DNA of 64,000 nucleotides from Treponema denticola (GCF_024181405.1 NZ_CP051302.1:2108001-2172000); one strand, 5' to 3'; shown: positions 1-9,942, counted from the stretch's first letter. The notes: generated by a model from the letters alone, not told the origin. Program-made: numbers and translations.

Positions 1-1841
1 CCCTGTATTTCGATAACATTTTTATAAGAATCAATATACATGGACATGAGGGGAATACCGCAGTTAAGATAATATATTGTTGTGGTTTTAAAATCTATAA
101 TACCGAAAAGCCCTGCAAGGAACGTTCCCTTTGGCAAATTTTCCTTTATAAACGTATTTATTTTTATTACAAGCTCTTTAAAGTCAGGTGTTTCTGAAAG
201 GTATGTGTGAAGAACAGACTTCAAAATAACCATTGACATACTTGCACTCAAGCCTTTACCGGAAACGTCTCCTATCAAAAATAAATATCTATCTTCAGAC
301 AATCTAATAAAGTCGGTAAAATCGCCTCCCAATTGATGAGCCGAAAAAGCGACCGAATCCACATCAATAACTTTTTTTTCGACAATATCTATGTTCTTTT
401 GAATTGAACCGATAATTTGATCGGACATTTCTATTTCTCTATCAAGAATAAGGACTATATCCTGTTTTACAATATTTCTTAAATAGTAAACAACTAAAAA
501 GAAATAAGAATAAAGACTATTTAAAACATCAAAATCATATGTAGTATAAGCCTCTTTTCTTTTTTTAGAAGAAATGGAAATAACGCCTATCAATTTTTGA
601 CCTTCACGTACACAAATCAATATTTCTGCATACATACGGTTCATAAAGCCTATCAATTCACTTCTTACATCGGAAAAAACGGGGTTTGTCAAAACTTGAG
701 ATCTCATTATAACCTGAATATTTTCATTCAATAAAAATTTAAAAATAGGTTGAGCTGCATCAAAAGTAGAAGTTACATTCAGCGTCGAATAAACAGGTTC
801 CAATATTTCATTTTCACCGGCAATCAAAATATTGATAGAGTCGGCATTTAGATGATTCAATAAAATATTAGAAAAATCTTCCATAACTTTTTCACGGCCT
901 CTCGTATAGTCAACTTGTTGCAATTTTTCTTCTATGGCCTTCGCATATTCGGAAGTATTACCCAAAAGCCATTTAAACCTTTGAGAAACAAAATTCCTAA
1001 TAGCAAGAAAAATAAGAGCCCCTACGATCAACAAAACAACCTGAAGATAAAAATTACGGACATAGGTAAGAACCCACGAAGCCCAATAACCTGTTACTGC
1101 GGCAAACACTAAGATAAAAACCAAAAACCTCAATAAGGCAAGGAACAACTGTTTTCTATCATATACCATTGAGGTTGAAAATCCGAATGAAGCAAAGAAG
1201 AGCAAAAGCAGATATCCAAAAGGTGTTATAGCTATTGCCCATGAAAAAATAGTAGAAAGATAATATACAAGACTCCAAACAATTACGCTAAAAAGAAGGG
1301 CCAGAAAATAAATTATCATCTGTTGCCTATAAATTATACTTTCTTCTTTAAAAACTTTATATATAGAAATCAACATCGCCAAAACAGGTACAACCAAAAG
1401 GACTATCCTTTCAAAAATATCTGAGGCAGGATTTCCCGCTATCATAACCGATGTGAATTTAAAACCTGATAGTGGATTCCAAAAGAAACCTTTTATAAAG
1501 AAAATTACCAATGCAGTAATTCCTAAATGTAAAATACTATTAAACACTGTAAAAGGAACATTTTTCTTACGCTCAAAATAAGGCATTTTAACGGTAAACT
1601 GCAAGGTAAAAAATGAAATCGAAACCATCCCTATCATGAAAATTTTAGATATAATAAAAGCCGCACCGGAAAAATTAAAATATAATGCTAATATTAAGGT
1701 CAAAAATAGCAAGGTCGTTATTACCGTCATTCCGGCAACCATAAAAAGATGTTTTGCATAAGGCTCTTTTTTGAAAATAAGGCTTATAGCCAATATCGTT
1801 AAAACAACAAGAAAAAAGAATTCAAAAACAATCAGACCCAT
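1..1841 (-). CDS. SpoIIE-family serine phosphatase with membrane sensor domain (C-terminus cut by window edge)
   Basis: The reading frame is open from an ATG at 1841 to the window edge, so the last residues are missing. The first ~270 residues are mostly hydrophobic with about eight predicted membrane segments. A GAF-like stretch follows, then a PP2C/SpoIIE phosphatase domain with the metal-site signatures HQLGGDF (near residue 505) and GDVSGKG (near 525). The family dephosphorylates serine/threonine residues, usually on anti-sigma-factor antagonists, so this is probably a membrane signal-transduction phosphatase. The start lies 3 nt after the stop of the upstream phosphatase gene, with a GGGGTAAGG-type ribosome site inside that gene's end, so the two are co-transcribed. 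The ligand sensed is unknown. Confidence 0.85.
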   Translation of the reverse strand, partial: MGLIVFEFFFLVVLTILAISLIFKKEPYAKHLFMVAGMTVITTLLFLTLILALYFNFSGAAFIISKIFMIGMVSISFFTLQFTVKMPYFERKKNVPFTVFNSILHLGITALVIFFIKGFFWNPLSGFKFTSVMIAGNPASDIFERIVLLVVPVLAMLISIYKVFKEESIIYRQQMIIYFLALLFSVIVWSLVYYLSTIFSWAIAITPFGYLLLLFFASFGFSTSMVYDRKQLFLALLRFLVFILVFAAVTGYWASWVLTYVRNFYLQVVLLIVGALIFLAIRNFVSQRFKWLLGNTSEYAKAIEEKLQQVDYTRGREKVMEDFSNILLNHLNADSINILIAGENEILEPVYSTLNVTSTFDAAQPIFKFLLNENIQVIMRSQVLTNPVFSDVRSELIGFMNRMYAEILICVREGQKLIGVISISSKKRKEAYTTYDFDVLNSLYSYFFLVVYYLRNIVKQDIVLILDREIEMSDQIIGSIQKNIDIVEKKVIDVDSVAFSAHQLGGDFTDFIRLSEDRYLFLIGDVSGKGLSASMSMVILKSVLHTYLSETPDFKELVIKINTFIKENLPKGTFLAGLFGIIDFKTTTIYYLNCGIPLMSMYIDSYKNVIEIQ

Positions 1842-1844
1842 ACC

Positions 1845-3296
1845 TTACCCCTTAACCTTAGCACACATTATAGTAATGTCATCTCTCATGGGCTGATTAC
1901 CTGCATGAGCATAAGCCATGCCGGCAACTTTCTGCACTATATCATCTGCACTATACTGAACAAAGGATTTTATAGATTCTATGTACATATCGGTCTCAGC
2001 TAATTCAACACCTTCATTATTCATAGACTCGGGAACACCGTCAGTCATCATCAAAATAACATCACCTCGATAAAGAGGCCTTTCATGAACTTCTATTTTA
2101 TCGAAGTCAATGATACCTACAATACTGCAAGTAGATTCAAGTACCTTTACCTTGTAGCCGTCGGGAGATTCCGTAAGTATCATCGGATCTTCCATTGAGG
2201 CATTAACATATTTTATAGTCATTTTTTCGGTATCAACTAAACCTAAAAATAAAACCGTATACTTATCCAAAAGGCCCATTCTTTTTATGGCGCTGTCTAC
2301 TGCCAACACAAGAGCAGGAAGATCTTCTTTATTTTTTGCTATTTTGATTGTATTTACAACAATACCCATAACCAATGCAGCCGAAAGGCCCTTCCCGGAA
2401 ACGTCCCCGACAACCAGGAGGGTTTTATGCTCATCAACTTTTATGGCATCATAATAATCCCCTGATACGTTTACAAGAGGTTTAAAATAAGCCGCCAACT
2501 CAAGCATAGGCATCTCAGGGAGCTTTTGAGGTAAGAAGGCTTTTTGTGTGTTGGCAACCATGTTCCATTCCTGGCTTAATTCCGAAAAGTATAAAAGCTG
2601 TTCAAGAGTAGTAACCCTGTTTTGATAACTCAAAAATTCCGAAAACAGTGTATTAAAAATTTCAGGTTCAACCTCGTTAAAATATCCGCAAATAATAAAA
2701 AATTGTATTTTTTCTAGGACTACCGCAGCAATACGTGCATCTTTAAGTTTACATGCCTGCATATCTGCATTAAAAAAATAAACTCCGGGCTTGTATTCTA
2801 CTGTAATTTCATGCAAAGAAGCAAAAGTTTCGGGAGAGGAAATAAATCTTGAAGTACTATTATATAATACGATATTTTCTATGGTATCTACAATCATTAC
2901 CGAACAGTCGCCCGAATACTCAAGCTCATTATGTATGGTATCTATTAAATTTTCTATGGTGTAACAAAACCGAATTTTCTTCAAAAAATCCGCAAAAACC
3001 TTAGTTTTAGGCTTATCATACGCCCTACTTTCTATTTTCTTATAAAAGCTGCGTATAAGAGAGTCTGCAAAGATTGCAACAATAACAAAAACCAAGGATC
3101 CTATGATAAAACGGTGAATCTGTGTTATCTCAGGAATCATTTCCAATCGGCTCAAAGCCAGAGTCATATCATTAGCCGAATAAAATTTACCTAAAAACAA
3201 AAATCTCGGGCTGACAAATATCAAGAAGAGAGCAAAAACACTCCCCATCCCAACACTTATTAGAATATTTGAAAGTAATTTACGTAATTTTATCAT
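1845..3296 (-). CDS. SpoIIE-family serine phosphatase, two-helix membrane protein
   Basis: This 483-residue protein has two N-terminal membrane helices (about 10-32 and 62-82), a GAF-like middle region, and a SpoIIE/PP2C phosphatase domain from about residue 255. Metal-binding signatures are visible: SGDYYDA, GDVSGKG (near 297), MMTDGVPES (near 427) and a final DDITIM. The family works in partner-switching control of sigma factors or other regulators by dephosphorylating a STAS protein. It is the first gene of a pair with the phosphatase gene downstream, whose start is 3 nt away. No STAS or anti-sigma kinase gene is seen nearby. The ATG start follows a CTGGAG ribosome site. Confidence 0.88.
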   Translation of the reverse strand: MIKLRKLLSNILISVGMGSVFALFLIFVSPRFLFLGKFYSANDMTLALSRLEMIPEITQIHRFIIGSLVFVIVAIFADSLIRSFYKKIESRAYDKPKTKVFADFLKKIRFCYTIENLIDTIHNELEYSGDCSVMIVDTIENIVLYNSTSRFISSPETFASLHEITVEYKPGVYFFNADMQACKLKDARIAAVVLEKIQFFIICGYFNEVEPEIFNTLFSEFLSYQNRVTTLEQLLYFSELSQEWNMVANTQKAFLPQKLPEMPMLELAAYFKPLVNVSGDYYDAIKVDEHKTLLVVGDVSGKGLSAALVMGIVVNTIKIAKNKEDLPALVLAVDSAIKRMGLLDKYTVLFLGLVDTEKMTIKYVNASMEDPMILTESPDGYKVKVLESTCSIVGIIDFDKIEVHERPLYRGDVILMMTDGVPESMNNEGVELAETDMYIESIKSFVQYSADDIVQKVAGMAYAHAGNQPMRDDITIMCAKVKG

Positions 3297-3321
3297 TATG
3301 ATTTTCTCCAGCTTAGAGGGT

Positions 3322-3350
3322 ATTATATCATAAAATAAAATAAAAATAAA
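3322..3350 (-). promoter_or_regulatory. Likely sigma-70 promoter (extended -10) of the phosphatase pair
   Basis: The minus strand reads TGATATAAT (-10 TATAAT at 3322-3327 with an upstream TG). At 17-bp spacing the -35 is only TTTATT. This sits 26 nt upstream of the ATG at 3296 and inside the short gap after dnaJ, so the phosphatase genes need not depend on read-through. Confidence 0.5.
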
Positions 3351-3367
3351 GTGTAAAGTAAAATTTT

Positions 3368-4507
3368 TTAAGGCAAATCTTTTAAAGGGATAAGATTAGG
3401 ATTTTCATTTTCACCTTCAAGCTCTGAAATTTCCTGCAAAAGTTTCTTGGAATTTGATGACAATTTTGAAGGAATTTGCACTTGAATTTGAATATAAAGA
3501 TCGCCCCTTCGGCCTATTCCTGTAGGAACACCTTCACCTCGAATCCTTAAAAGTTTTCCGTTTTGTGTTCCGGCCGGAATTTTTAGTCTCAATGTTTTTT
3601 CATCGAGAGATTTGATGTTTATTTCTCCGCCCAATGCAGCCTGAGTCATTGAAATGGGAACTGCACAGTAGAGGTCTATTCCGTTCCGTTCAAAATAAGG
3701 ATGGGCTTGAACGAAGATGAAAACAAAGAGGTCTCCATATTCTCCGCCGGCTTGACCTGCATTTCCTTGACCGGGAATTGTAATCCGTTTTCCGTTTTCG
3801 ACACCGGCAGGAATAGTAACGATTATACGCTGTTTTTTGCGCTCCAAGCCGTTTCCGCCGCATTTTTTACAGGGTTTTTCGATTATGGAGCCTTCACCGC
3901 CGCAGGTAGGACATGGCCTCGATATAGAAAAGAAACCGGTACTTTGGCGTACCTGTCCCGTACCCTTACAATCGGGACACATTTTTTTTGAGCTTCCGGC
4001 TTCGCTGCCTGTTCCATGACATTCTGTACATTTTTCATTGCGGGTATAGCTTAACTCGGCTTTTTTACCGTAAACGGCATCAACAAAAGAAATTTGAAGA
4101 TCATAGCGCAGGTTAGAACCGCGGACAGGACCTGCATGACGGCCTCCGAAACCTGATGAGCGGGAAGAAAACCCTCCTCCGAATAGATTTTCAAAAATAT
4201 CCGAAAAGCTTCCGCCGAAAATGTCTTCAAAACCTTGGAAGGCGGAAGGATCATAACCTCCGCCGCCCGACATTCCGTCTACGCCGGCATGGCCGAATTG
4301 GTCATACATGCTGCGCTTTTTTTCGTCGATAAGAATTTCATAAGCTTCGGTTGCTTCTTTAAATTTTTCTTCAGCAGCCTTATCCCCTTGGTTTTTGTCG
4401 GGATGATATTTGATTGCTAATTTTCGATATGCTTTTTTGATGTCATCGTTTGAGGCTTTTTTATCTACGCCCAAAACCTCATAATAGTCTCTTTTAGATG
4501 CCGGCAC
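3368..4507 (-). CDS. dnaJ: Chaperone protein DnaJ (Hsp40)
   Basis: DnaJ stimulates the DnaK ATPase and delivers unfolded clients in the cytoplasm. The J domain is at the N-terminus with the HPD motif (KYHPDKN), followed by a Gly/Phe-rich linker, four CxxCxGxG-type zinc repeats ([32 protein letters not shown]) and the C-terminal client-binding domain. I chose the GTG at 4507 (product begins [13 protein letters not shown], 379 aa) because GGGAG lies just before it and DnaJ normally starts a few residues before RDYYEVLG. An in-frame ATG at 4549 would add 14 residues with no homology. It is the last gene of grpE-dnaK-dnaJ. Confidence 0.95.
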   Translation of the reverse strand: MPASKRDYYEVLGVDKKASNDDIKKAYRKLAIKYHPDKNQGDKAAEEKFKEATEAYEILIDEKKRSMYDQFGHAGVDGMSGGGGYDPSAFQGFEDIFGGSFSDIFENLFGGGFSSRSSGFGGRHAGPVRGSNLRYDLQISFVDAVYGKKAELSYTRNEKCTECHGTGSEAGSSKKMCPDCKGTGQVRQSTGFFSISRPCPTCGGEGSIIEKPCKKCGGNGLERKKQRIIVTIPAGVENGKRITIPGQGNAGQAGGEYGDLFVFIFVQAHPYFERNGIDLYCAVPISMTQAALGGEINIKSLDEKTLRLKIPAGTQNGKLLRIRGEGVPTGIGRRGDLYIQIQVQIPSKLSSNSKKLLQEISELEGENENPNLIPLKDLP

Positions 4508-4586
4508 TAAAAACTCCCAGTGTAAAAATTTCGGAACCTCTAAAAACATCAGCTTCTAGAGGTTCCTGTTTATTAAGTTTTAAAAT

Positions 4587-6527
4587 TTATTTATCATTAT
4601 CATCATTTACGACTTCATAGTCAACATCATCGGCAGTGCCGGTTTTGGGACCTGAAGTACCGTAATCGGTTCCCGTTTGAGCACCCTGAGAACTGCCGGC
4701 ATTAGGATCGGCTCCTGCTTGAGCTCCCTGCTGCTTGTACATTTCTTCTGCAATCTTATAGGCTGCCTGCTGGAGGTTTTCGGTCTTTGCCTTAATGTCA
4801 GCCGTATTATCGGAATTAAGAGCCTGTCTTAAATCGGCTATTGCAGCTTCAATTTTTTGCTTATCGGCAGCACCGATCTTATCTCCCATTTCTTTGAGAG
4901 TTTTTTCGGTTTGATAAATAAGAGAATCGGCATTATTTTTTGCTTCAACCTTTTCTTTTTCAAGCTTATCGTTTTCGGCATTGGCTTCAGCTTCTTTTAC
5001 CATTCTATCGATTTCGCTCTCGCTTAAACCGCTTGAGCTTTCGATTCGGATATGCTGTTCTTTTCCGGTTCCGAGGTCTTTTGCCGAAACATGAACGATA
5101 CCGTTGGCGTCAATATCGAAGGTAACTTCAATCTGCGGAACTCCGCGCGGTGCGGGAGGAATACCTACGAGGTCAAAATTACCGAGTGTTCTGTTTTGGC
5201 TGGCCATACCTCGTTCTCCCTGCAATACATGGATAGAAACTGCAGTCTGTCCGTCGGCAGCCGTCGAGAAAACCTGACTCTTCCTTGTCGGAATCGTAGT
5301 GTTTCGGTTGATAAGGGGTGTAAATACACCGCCCATCGTTTCTATACCCAAAGAAAGAGGAGTAACGTCCAAGAGAAGAACGTCTTTAACGTCTCCGCCC
5401 AAGATACCGCCCTGAATAGCGGCACCCATTGCTACGGCTTCATCGGGGTTTACGCTCTTAGAACCTTCTTTGCCGAAAATTTCTTTTATAATCTGCAAAA
5501 CTTTAGGCATTCGCGTCGAACCGCCGACCAAAAGAATATCATCGATTTTATCGGGAGTGATACCCGCATCTTTTAAGGCTTTTCGGCAAGGCTCCTTTGT
5601 TCTTTCAAAGAGATCTTCGGTCATTTGCTCAAACTTTGCCCTGGATAAGCTCTTTTGTAAGTGCTTAGGCCCGTTTGCATCGGCTGTAATAAAGGGCAAG
5701 TTTACATCTGTGTTTGCAACCGAAGAAAGCTCAATCTTTGCCTTTTCAGCGGCTTCGCGCAAACGCTGTAAGGCCATTCTGTCTTTAGATAGGTCAATGC
5801 CCGTATCTTTTTTAAACTCGTCAACAAGCCAGTTTACTATTCTGTTATCAAAATCGTCACCGCCGAGGTGGGTATCTCCGTTTGTAGATTTTACTTCAAA
5901 AACACCGTCGCCCAATTCAAGAATAGAAATATCGAAGGTTCCTCCTCCAAGGTCGTATACGGCGATTGTTTTTTCTTTTTTAGAATCCTTGTTAAAACCG
6001 AAGGCCAAGGAAGCGGCTGTCGGCTCGTTTATGATTCGCTTTACTTCCAAGCCGGCAATCTTTCCGGCATCCTTTGTTGCCTGTCTTTGAGCATCATTAA
6101 AATAAGCCGGAACGGTTATAACGGCTTCGGTTACGGTTTCGCCCAGATAGTCCTCGGCTGTTTTTTTCATTTTTTGCAGAATAAAGGCGGAAATTTCCTG
6201 TGTGGAATAAAGTTTTCCGTCAATGTCGATTCGTACATCTTCTCCCTGAGGTACGATTTTGTAGGGAACGCGTTTTAATTCATCAGTGAGCTCGCTGTAT
6301 CGATGGCCGATAAAGCGCTTTACCGAATAAACGGTTCTTTCAGGGTTGGTAATCATTTGGTTTTTTGCAGGCTGGCCTACAACCCTTTCATCTTTTGAGG
6401 TAAAGCCTACAATGGACGGAGTAGTTCTTCCGCCTTCAGAGTTCGGTATAACGACGGGCTCGCCGCCTTCCATTACCGATACGCAAGAGTTTGTTGTTCC
6501 CAAGTCAATTCCAATAATCTTTCCCAT
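4587..6527 (-). CDS. dnaK: Chaperone protein DnaK (Hsp70)
   Basis: This ATP-dependent Hsp70 chaperone of about 646 residues folds and refolds cytoplasmic proteins with DnaJ and GrpE. It has the phosphate-1 motif GIDLGTTNS at the start, [12 protein letters not shown] in the ATPase domain, the linker [15 protein letters not shown], a substrate-binding domain and a helical lid. It ends in an acidic tail after a Gly/Ala/Gln-rich stretch. The start chosen is the ATG at 6527 ([10 protein letters not shown]), which has GGAG nine bases upstream. An in-frame TTG two codons earlier is less likely. It lies 19 nt after grpE and 79 nt before dnaJ. Confidence 0.98.
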   Translation of the reverse strand: MGKIIGIDLGTTNSCVSVMEGGEPVVIPNSEGGRTTPSIVGFTSKDERVVGQPAKNQMITNPERTVYSVKRFIGHRYSELTDELKRVPYKIVPQGEDVRIDIDGKLYSTQEISAFILQKMKKTAEDYLGETVTEAVITVPAYFNDAQRQATKDAGKIAGLEVKRIINEPTAASLAFGFNKDSKKEKTIAVYDLGGGTFDISILELGDGVFEVKSTNGDTHLGGDDFDNRIVNWLVDEFKKDTGIDLSKDRMALQRLREAAEKAKIELSSVANTDVNLPFITADANGPKHLQKSLSRAKFEQMTEDLFERTKEPCRKALKDAGITPDKIDDILLVGGSTRMPKVLQIIKEIFGKEGSKSVNPDEAVAMGAAIQGGILGGDVKDVLLLDVTPLSLGIETMGGVFTPLINRNTTIPTRKSQVFSTAADGQTAVSIHVLQGERGMASQNRTLGNFDLVGIPPAPRGVPQIEVTFDIDANGIVHVSAKDLGTGKEQHIRIESSSGLSESEIDRMVKEAEANAENDKLEKEKVEAKNNADSLIYQTEKTLKEMGDKIGAADKQKIEAAIADLRQALNSDNTADIKAKTENLQQAAYKIAEEMYKQQGAQAGADPNAGSSQGAQTGTDYGTSGPKTGTADDVDYEVVNDDNDK

Positions 6528-6546
6528 TTTCAATATCTCCTATAAC

Positions 6547-7290
6547 CTAATTTTCGTTTTTTTTATCGGCGGCTTCGCTTTCTTCCGCCTTTTTTTCATC
6601 CTGCTTTTCGGCAGGCATTAGTACCATTACCTTGGAGTGACGAATCACTCTTTCTTTTAGTTTGTAGCCTTTTTGAAGCTCTTCTCCTACAACAGCCTCT
6701 TTTACATCCGGAGACTGAATCATTGAAACGGCTTCGTGAAGGTTGGGGTCAAAGGCTTCTCCCTTTGCAGGATAATAGCTGAGACCGTACTTTGAGCTCA
6801 ACATAGAAACCATCTGGTTCTTTATCATCACAACGCCTTCAACAAAGGCATTGTTTGCGGCCTCGCCGCCTTGCGTTTTGCCTGCATCAATAGCCCTGTC
6901 AAAATCATCGAGCACCTGTACAAGATCCAAAAGCAGATTGCTGTTTGCATAGTCTATAGCTTCCTGCTTTTCCCTAATCATGCGTTTGCGGTAGTTTTCA
7001 AAATCCGCAGCCTTGCGCAAATACTGATCCTGCCAGTCCCTGCATTTAGCTTCAAGCTCTTCTATCCGCTTTTCAGGACTTAACACATCATCATTTTTTT
7101 CACACTTGCCGCCGGTAGAACTGTTTTGCTCTGCTTTGTCTTCTTGAGGGTTTTCTTTTGAAGTTTCGCAACCGCATCCGGCTCCTTGTTCATCTTTCAC
7201 CGCAGACTCATCTTTCGGCTGAAGGTCTTTTTCAAGTTCCTCCTTAGCAGCCTCTTTTTTGTCGGCATGTTTTTCATGATTCTTCTTCAT
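6547..7290 (-). CDS. grpE: Nucleotide exchange factor GrpE
   Basis: GrpE releases ADP from DnaK. The 247-residue product has an unusually long, highly charged Lys/Glu-rich N-terminal extension (about residues 1-85) with a small Cys cluster (GCGCETS). The conserved coiled-coil follows (RDQYLRKAADFENYRKR-like) and then the beta domain (NPNLHEAVS). The C-terminus is again charged. It is the first gene of grpE-dnaK-dnaJ, with a strong ribosome site (GGAG) six bases before the ATG and a clear promoter upstream. No hrcA gene is next to it here. Confidence 0.96.
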   Translation of the reverse strand: MKKNHEKHADKKEAAKEELEKDLQPKDESAVKDEQGAGCGCETSKENPQEDKAEQNSSTGGKCEKNDDVLSPEKRIEELEAKCRDWQDQYLRKAADFENYRKRMIREKQEAIDYANSNLLLDLVQVLDDFDRAIDAGKTQGGEAANNAFVEGVVMIKNQMVSMLSSKYGLSYYPAKGEAFDPNLHEAVSMIQSPDVKEAVVGEELQKGYKLKERVIRHSKVMVLMPAEKQDEKKAEESEAADKKNEN

Positions 7291-7321
7291 TTGAACTCCA
7301 ACTATAACTTTATCTTATAAG

Positions 7322-7350
7322 AAGATACTAATAGAAAAAAAAAGGGTCAA
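7322..7350 (-). promoter_or_regulatory. Sigma-70-type promoter of grpE-dnaK-dnaJ
   Basis: On the minus strand a -35 TTGACC (7345-7350) and a -10 TATCTT (7322-7327) are separated by 17 bp, about 30 nt upstream of the grpE ATG. I looked for a CIRCE inverted repeat (TTAGCACTC-N9-GAGTGCTAA) between 7290 and 7400 and did not see one. Confidence 0.7.
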
Positions 7351-7413
7351 GGGGTTTTATAAAATCATAGTGGAAAATTTGCAAAATATTGCGGTATTAG
7401 AGGCTTCCATATA

Positions 7414-7451
7414 TAAAAAACGCCGATTATTCCCGCATAAGAATAACCGGC
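7414..7451 (-). terminator. Intrinsic terminator facing the minus strand
   Basis: GCCGATTATTC (7422-7432) pairs with GAATAACCGGC (7441-7451), with one mismatch in 11 bp. On the minus strand the hairpin is followed by GTTTTTTATATA. It separates the lipoprotein region from the grpE promoter. Confidence 0.7.
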
Positions 7452-7588
7452 ATTAAAAAGTACAAGGTTTCTTATTTATGCCTGACCCATTTTGCGAATT
7501 TGGCTTTAGGGTAAGCTCTGAACGGGGCGTTCTCTCCCCCTAATATATACAAGCAAGGCAAGAATATAGATTAATATCTACTTTTGAG

Positions 7589-7735
7589 ATGGACGCTAGG
7601 TATAAAGTTTTTTCAGACGGCTTAAAGCAAAAATCAATAGAAACAGCTAGACTTATGAAAAACAGGGGTTACCCTATTTCCGAAATTTTATTAATAACCG
7701 GTGTTCCCGAAACGGAAATTGAGTCCTCAATATGA
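7589..7735 (+). pseudogene. C-terminal remnant of an Rpn/PD-(D/E)XK nuclease-transposase family protein
   Basis: A 48-codon frame encodes a Lys-rich segment with MKNRGYPISEILLITGVP followed by ETEIESS. This resembles the C-terminal tail of the Rpn/PD-(D/E)XK nuclease-transposase proteins that are multicopy in treponemes (helix, then a 'GxPxxxIxxxTGL' hairpin-helix element). No nuclease domain is encoded upstream and there is no clear ribosome site. I infer a decayed fragment of a larger gene. A short functional peptide is possible but less likely. Confidence 0.5.
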
Positions 7736-7798
7736 GAAAATTGTGCTGCTCTAAGGGCTAACTATCGTCATCCATCGTGGAATTTTAATACTTAATTG

Positions 7799-7832
7799 AT
7801 TTTCAAAACCGCCCTGTGGGCGGTTTTGAAAA
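7799..7832. terminator. Perfect hairpin, likely bidirectional terminator
   Basis: TTTTCAAAACCGCCC (7800-7814) pairs with GGGCGGTTTTGAAAA (7818-7832) around a 3-nt loop. It lies just after the stop of the minus-strand gene at 7848, and its A/T-rich arms give U runs on either strand. Confidence 0.75.
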
Positions 7833-7847
7833 GTTAAATTGATAATA

Positions 7848-8183
7848 TTAATTGGTACAATTCTTCTCTTTCATTTTAGTGAAAACTAATATTACAGCAG
7901 AAAGAAGTCTATCAAATTTTTTGTTACGATCAATATTGAAAATATTTTTAAATTCTTCCAAAATATTAGACTCATTATTTTCACATTTAGCTACAGCCAT
8001 CTCAATGGATTTTAATTTTTCATCATCAATAGAAGTAAATTCTTCAAATTCAAAATAAACTGTTCCAAGTTTTTTTTCTAACTTATCAATAAATACAAAT
8101 TTATATTTTGTCGATATAGCATTTGATAAATCTTCGATAATAACAGATAAATTATCACCTAAATTAATTCTTTTAGATTCCAT
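7848..8183 (-). CDS. Hypothetical protein, 111 aa
   Basis: I do not recognise this family. The protein is soluble, Lys/Glu-rich and probably alpha/beta, with no signal peptide or membrane segment. An AAGGAG ribosome site nine bases before the ATG supports translation. It follows the lipoprotein gene by 80 nt, with a stem-loop between them, and is closed by the strong hairpin at 7799-7832, so it is probably the last gene of that small operon. Confidence 0.65.
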   Translation of the reverse strand: MESKRINLGDNLSVIIEDLSNAISTKYKFVFIDKLEKKLGTVYFEFEEFTSIDDEKLKSIEMAVAKCENNESNILEEFKNIFNIDRNKKFDRLLSAVILVFTKMKEKNCTN

Positions 8184-8220
8184 ATTTTATTTCTCCTTAA
8201 AATAATTTTTTGGGGGGTAT

Positions 8221-8259
8221 AGGTGGTATTTTCGAAAAAAAAAGAAAAATACCACCTAA
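8221..8259. repeat. Inverted repeat between two genes
   Basis: AGGTGGTATTTT pairs with AAAATACCACCT around a purine-rich (A on +, T on -) loop, directly after the stop of the lipoprotein gene. It has no U run after the stem, so it is more likely an mRNA 3'-end stabiliser or weak terminator than a full terminator. Confidence 0.5.
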
Positions 8260-8263
8260 CCGG

Positions 8264-9616
8264 TTAGAAGTCTGCCACACAACAAACTTTAGCATTGCTA
8301 TACTTGCTGACATCGTCAATTAAGCCGTGCGAATGGAGACGCCACGCGTAAATGGCTGTATTGTATATGCTTTTTGCGGAACTTTGAGACGACGACCAAA
8401 AATCGTTGTTACCGAGACTTAAATCGGCATAGGAGCCTCCATTCTCTAAACCGTGTATCTTTGCAAGGCTCTCATTGATTGCCTCGCGGTTCTTATAAAC
8501 TTGACAAAGCTCTTGAATACTCGGCATGTACCACGCAATATTTGCACCGCCAAGCTGAGCAGAATATGTTGTGTTATACCGGTTTACCCAGTCAAAGGCA
8601 GAATAGTTTTCTGCTGCATTTGCCACACCGTCAGGGTCAATGCGGCATATATAATACCAGTTATCGCTGCCGTTAATGTCTCCGGTAAAGGTTGTTGTTG
8701 AGGCATTGGATGTTTGGGGTGTACATATTATATCTTCAAAATTTGTATTATAACCGGTACTTTCACCCTTTGCCCAATATGGATAGAACTTACTTATGTG
8801 GAGGGCCATACCTAAAGCTGCATCGTAGATATTTTGAGCTCCAATCAATACTGCGACAGGCGGATTAGCAGTATCTATCTCTGTGTAATCATCTTTAGCA
8901 ACAAGAGTTCCATCTTTCAGTACAATCTTTCCTACAGTATATCCGGTATAGTTTTTTACACTAAAGGTTCCTCTCAGGCTTCGTGTTCCACTTGTAATTA
9001 TTATGGTATAATCTCCGACCTGTTCGGGAATTTTTAGGTTTACTGTAAGCTCAGAATCGCTTAGGATGGTAACGGTAGAGCCGGTTGTAACTGAAGTATT
9101 ATCTACACAGTTTACGGTAAAATTACTCGGCCCTACATCGGGAGCTTTAAAGTTTATTCCCCTAACCATTGCAATGAGCGAGGTGCCTGCTTTCAAGATA
9201 CCAGCCTTGGGTATGTTAAAGGAGATAAATGACGGCGTTTTCTTCTTAAATGTAACCTTTACCGTAGTATCTCCCGTAATTTTTACCTTTACATTTACAC
9301 TTCCTTCTTCACCGCCTTCAAGTACCTGTCCGCCCGTAACTTCCCATGTATCAACTTCATGGGTCGAAGGATTTGCAGGACTTGCTGTAAATGTAATTTC
9401 GCCGTCCTTTAAAGCCTTACCTCCTTGGATTGCAGGATCCGCTGTAAGATTTCCGCCCTCATGCACAAGACTTACAGTGTAGTAAACAGGCTTGGGCTCT
9501 TCCTTTACTTTTTGCGGGCAGCCTGTAAGGAAGACTCCCGCAACCAACAACAATGCAGTAATCAATACTGCCCGATTTAAGACCTTAGTCTTAAGTTTAA
9601 AATTAGTTTTTTCCAT
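8264..9616 (-). CDS. Lipoprotein with IPT/TIG domain and C-terminal DUF1566/FISUMP-like domain
   Basis: The signal peptide ends in a lipobox (LTGC, Cys near residue 33), so the product should be lipidated and displayed from a membrane. Residues ~45-125 form an Ig-like repeat. An IPT/TIG-type beta domain follows (about 128-222). The C-terminal ~200 residues contain WYMPSIQELCQVY and DFWSSSQSS, typical of the DUF1566/FISUMP-like fold common in treponemal surface lipoproteins. The ATG has AAGGAG upstream. It is in an operon with a small gene 17 nt before it. Its role is unknown; adhesion or surface display is an inference from the domains. Confidence 0.8.
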   Translation of the reverse strand: MEKTNFKLKTKVLNRAVLITALLLVAGVFLTGCPQKVKEEPKPVYYTVSLVHEGGNLTADPAIQGGKALKDGEITFTASPANPSTHEVDTWEVTGGQVLEGGEEGSVNVKVKITGDTTVKVTFKKKTPSFISFNIPKAGILKAGTSLIAMVRGINFKAPDVGPSNFTVNCVDNTSVTTGSTVTILSDSELTVNLKIPEQVGDYTIIITSGTRSLRGTFSVKNYTGYTVGKIVLKDGTLVAKDDYTEIDTANPPVAVLIGAQNIYDAALGMALHISKFYPYWAKGESTGYNTNFEDIICTPQTSNASTTTFTGDINGSDNWYYICRIDPDGVANAAENYSAFDWVNRYNTTYSAQLGGANIAWYMPSIQELCQVYKNREAINESLAKIHGLENGGSYADLSLGNNDFWSSSQSSAKSIYNTAIYAWRLHSHGLIDDVSKYSNAKVCCVADF

Positions 9617-9633
9617 AGCTAATTTTCTCCTTA

Positions 9634-9942
9634 TTAAATAAATTTCAATTTGTTCTTATTACTGATTGATGATTTGAAAATCTCTTCATTATTAAAAAGC
9701 ACAGCATAATCAACAAAGAGTATTGTTTGTGATGAATCTAAAGCTAGTAAAATATCATCTCTACATTTAGATTCTACATAACGCGAATCAAGACAATTCT
9801 CAAATTCTTTCTTAAATATAAAAATATCAGAAACAATTTTTTTCCATCCTAAATTTTCAATGTGAGGAGAAAAATCCTCTATCACATTTTGATGGTCTTG
9901 ATTAGTTACTTTCATCATTAAAACTGCAGTAAAATTTTTCAT
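9634..9942 (-). CDS. Hypothetical protein, 102 aa
   Basis: I do not recognise this family. The start at 9942 (MKNFTAVLMMKV) follows GGAGAGGAAA by three bases and is preferred over an ATG at 9957. The sequence suggests a small alpha/beta protein without membrane segments. It sits 17 nt upstream of the lipoprotein gene and is probably co-transcribed with it. Confidence 0.6.
   Translation of the reverse strand: MKNFTAVLMMKVTNQDHQNVIEDFSPHIENLGWKKIVSDIFIFKKEFENCLDSRYVESKCRDDILLALDSSQTILFVDYAVLFNNEEIFKSSISNKNKLKFI

Noticed and set aside
5052..6278. Long plus-strand ORFs opposite dnaK
   Set aside because: They are shadows of the highly conserved dnaK gene.
7290..7400. CIRCE element before grpE
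   Set aside because: No TTAGCACTC-N9-GAGTGCTAA-type inverted repeat is present; only a normal promoter is seen.
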